A stretch of DNA of 15,458 bases from D2472 sp964275585 (GTDB taxonomy: Bacteria > Pseudomonadota > Gammaproteobacteria > Magnimaribacterales > D2472): contig CAXYCJ010000017.1 in assembly GCA_964275585.1 (NCBI GenBank), forward strand, positions 1 to 15,458, read 5' to 3'. Position numbers and translations under genes: made by a program. The notes beneath the pieces were generated by a model that made no database searches, was not told the DNA's origin, and saw only the letters and a list, made by a program, of their open reading frames with translations. Below are positions 14,224 to 15,458 of this stretch, one piece after another; position 1 is the first letter of the stretch, and every line of letters starts with the position of its first letter.

Positions 14224-15457
14224 TTAAGACTTCCATTCGACTTCAATGGTAGGCTCCTGACCTAAAATCTCCACGACAGAAATGATATTTGAAGATCCTG
14301 CACATCCTTCTGGGCTCGTCACTAAAATGCTGTAATTACCTGCGTCTGTCACCGTGATTGAATTCACCCCAGTCGCACCGTTGGACCACTGGTAGGTATC
14401 GTACCCTTCTGGCGCAGTAATGACCACTGACTCCCCTGGACAAAACCCGTATGCAGAAGAAGCAATGTCCACGTCAAGCACACACGAAACTTCGCTGATC
14501 GCGTGGTACTGATTGATTGCAGGCGTCTCGAGGATGGTTTCCAACCCACTTGGCCACAAGACCGTTGCGGTCTCTACGATTTCATTCGCGCCAAGGCCGA
14601 AGTGACAAGAAGCTGTACACGTAATCCCATAGCTCTCTCCTGCACGCACTTCACGAATTTGAGTGCCGAATGCTCCCGTGATGACCACCTTCGCGCCTAC
14701 AGCGTCTTGATTCGATTGAATGCCTTCCAGTTCAAATGTGATCCAGTTGTTCGCATTGCCCGCGTTGACCCACAAGATGTCTTCGTTGTTTGAATCAGCG
14801 CTGACGTAACCATTGCCATAACTCGCGTATAGATCCACGGCGCCATCTCTGTTCACGTCCCCGAACGCGAAACTGTGCATGGTGTCACTTCCCGGAAACG
14901 TTCCCGGCACTTCAGTAAAGGTGTTGTCTCCGTTGTTATGAAAGAAAGCATGCGCCCCCCCTGAGTAGACCAAATCAACATATCCATCGTTGTCGAAATC
15001 TTCCATCTTCGCTTGAAGGAAGAACCCCGTCACCTCCAAACCACTTCCAGCCGTGATATTTGTGAAATATCCCAATCCGTCATTTTCGAACAGAAACAGC
15101 GTCGTGCTGTGATTCGTGATCAGACAATCCAAATCTCCATCGTTGTCTGTGTCTGCAAAATCGACCGTCCAGCTCTGCTCGTAGAAGACCAAGACCTCGC
15201 TCGTTTGCTTCCTCCGTAAAGTTTCCGTTTCCGTCGTTCACCCAAAGCTGGTTGATTCTACGTGGATCGTTCGGGTCATTCACAAATTGGCGACATTTGG
15301 CAATAAACAAATCGATGTCCCCGTCGTTGTCGAAATCCGTGAAAACCGTTCCGTAGTTGCCCGAGTGATCGCTCCCCCCAGAATAATCCGCCAGCGCATA
15401 GTTGTCTAAAGTGATTAAAGAAGTTGAAGGCGTTAATGTTCCATCTGCTGCCCCATG
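14224..15457 (-). CDS. FG-GAP repeat and ASPIC/UnbV-domain segment of the surface protein
   Basis: This is the N-terminal visible part. The frame open from 15457 carries FTDFDNDGDIDLFIA and NQLWVNDGNGNFTEEANERG, and after a shift near 15190 continues as FADTDNDGDLDCLITN, MEDFDNDGYVDLVYSG and FGDVNRDGAVDLYASYG: repeated DxDxDGxxD calcium loops of a beta-propeller. WITFELEGIQSNQDAVGAKV followed by REVRAGESYG and the Cys-containing HFGLG motif is the ASPIC/UnbV domain, commonly found after FG-GAP repeats in marine Bacteroidetes secreted proteins. A PKD/Ig-like domain with YQWSNGATG and AGNYSILVTSPEGC follows, where the frame is lost at 14231. Its role is probably extracellular adhesion or substrate binding; no enzyme motif is seen. 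Confidence 0.85.
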
Positions 15458-15458
15458 C

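Larger units (their letters stand above)
13179..15457 (-). pseudogene. Large FG-GAP/ASPIC/PKD-like surface protein gene, frame-disrupted and partial
   Basis: One continuous protein can be followed through all three minus-strand frames from the right edge to a TAA at 13179. Frame changes occur near 15190, 14231, 14142, 14080, 13916, 13678 and 13562; six fit an extra base in a GG, AA, CC or GGG run and one a missing base. Order of domains: FG-GAP repeats, ASPIC/UnbV domain, two PKD/Ig-like domains, an Ig-like YDSEAGGSQIGSG module of the kind found in Bacteroidetes surface proteins, a beta-rich module with YGLRSTT and YYYFFYNWQV, and a dockerin-like end. Between shifts there are no internal stops and domain motifs are intact, which favours sequence error over gene decay. 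The N-terminus lies outside the window. Confidence 0.8.

Noticed and set aside
13179..15457. Programmed frameshifting in the surface protein
   Set aside because: Seven shifts without slippery heptamers or a shared context; mostly doubled-base overcalls, best seen as sequence error.
12000..15458. Horizontal transfer of a Bacteroidetes segment into the gammaproteobacterium
   Set aside because: Two genes are cut at one point, with no integrase, insertion sequence, tRNA or repeat, and the quality of sequence changes as well; a chimeric join is simpler.
1..15458. CRISPR arrays, tRNA, rRNA, transposons, phage genes
   Set aside because: Looked for and not seen: no regularly spaced repeats, no cloverleaf or rRNA-like sequence, no transposase or integrase motifs.

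Overview
The window joins two unrelated pieces of DNA at about position 12,000. Positions 1 to ~12,001 are AT-rich and densely coding. They look like a free-living marine gammaproteobacterium with a streamlined genome; SAR86-like is my inference, from the TonB receptor next to fatty-acid-type enzymes, the short intergenic gaps and the E. coli-like HisG. Positions ~12,002 to 15,458 look like a marine Bacteroidetes (Flavobacteriales/Cryomorphaceae-like): a secreted protein with a Bacteroidetes-style signal peptide, a SOUL-family protein, and a huge FG-GAP/ASPIC/PKD-like surface protein ending in dockerin-like calcium motifs. The join cuts hisG at codon 145 and also cuts a converging secreted-protein gene. 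An assembly or amplification chimera is the simplest explanation.

Layout of the first piece. On the minus strand, in transcription order: a DUF1330-family protein (8764-8459), an AMP-forming acyl-CoA ligase overlapping it by 8 nt (8466-6850), a TonB-dependent receptor (6721-4388), then five tightly packed genes: crotonase-family protein (4310), short-chain dehydrogenase (3502), acyl-CoA dehydrogenase (2801), SCP-x/Ltp2-like thiolase (1629) and a DUF35 Zn-ribbon/OB-fold protein (477). A further gene with a strong ribosome binding site begins at the left edge. Together they read as outer-membrane uptake, CoA activation, and beta-oxidation-like shortening ending in a thiolase or retro-aldolase paired with DUF35. 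That resembles the Ltp2-ChsH2 step of steroid side-chain degradation; the substrate is unknown. A second DUF35 protein (8829-9248) is divergent from this cluster.

Further right are a three-helix membrane protein of unknown function (9371-9802) with its own candidate promoter and a clear bidirectional terminator, then a minus-strand pair of Prx5-like peroxiredoxin and 3-hydroxyisobutyrate dehydrogenase-like enzyme. Divergent from the pair are a TrpR/YerC-family regulator (11310-11570) and hisG, translationally coupled. A perfect TrpR-operator-like inverted repeat lies just upstream of the regulator.

Layout of the second piece, all minus strand: the frame-disrupted surface protein (15457-13179, N-terminus beyond the window, seven apparent single-base frameshifts mostly in short homopolymers), the SOUL protein (13120-12536), and the truncated secreted protein (12428 to the join). 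The frameshifts look like low-coverage sequence errors rather than true gene decay.
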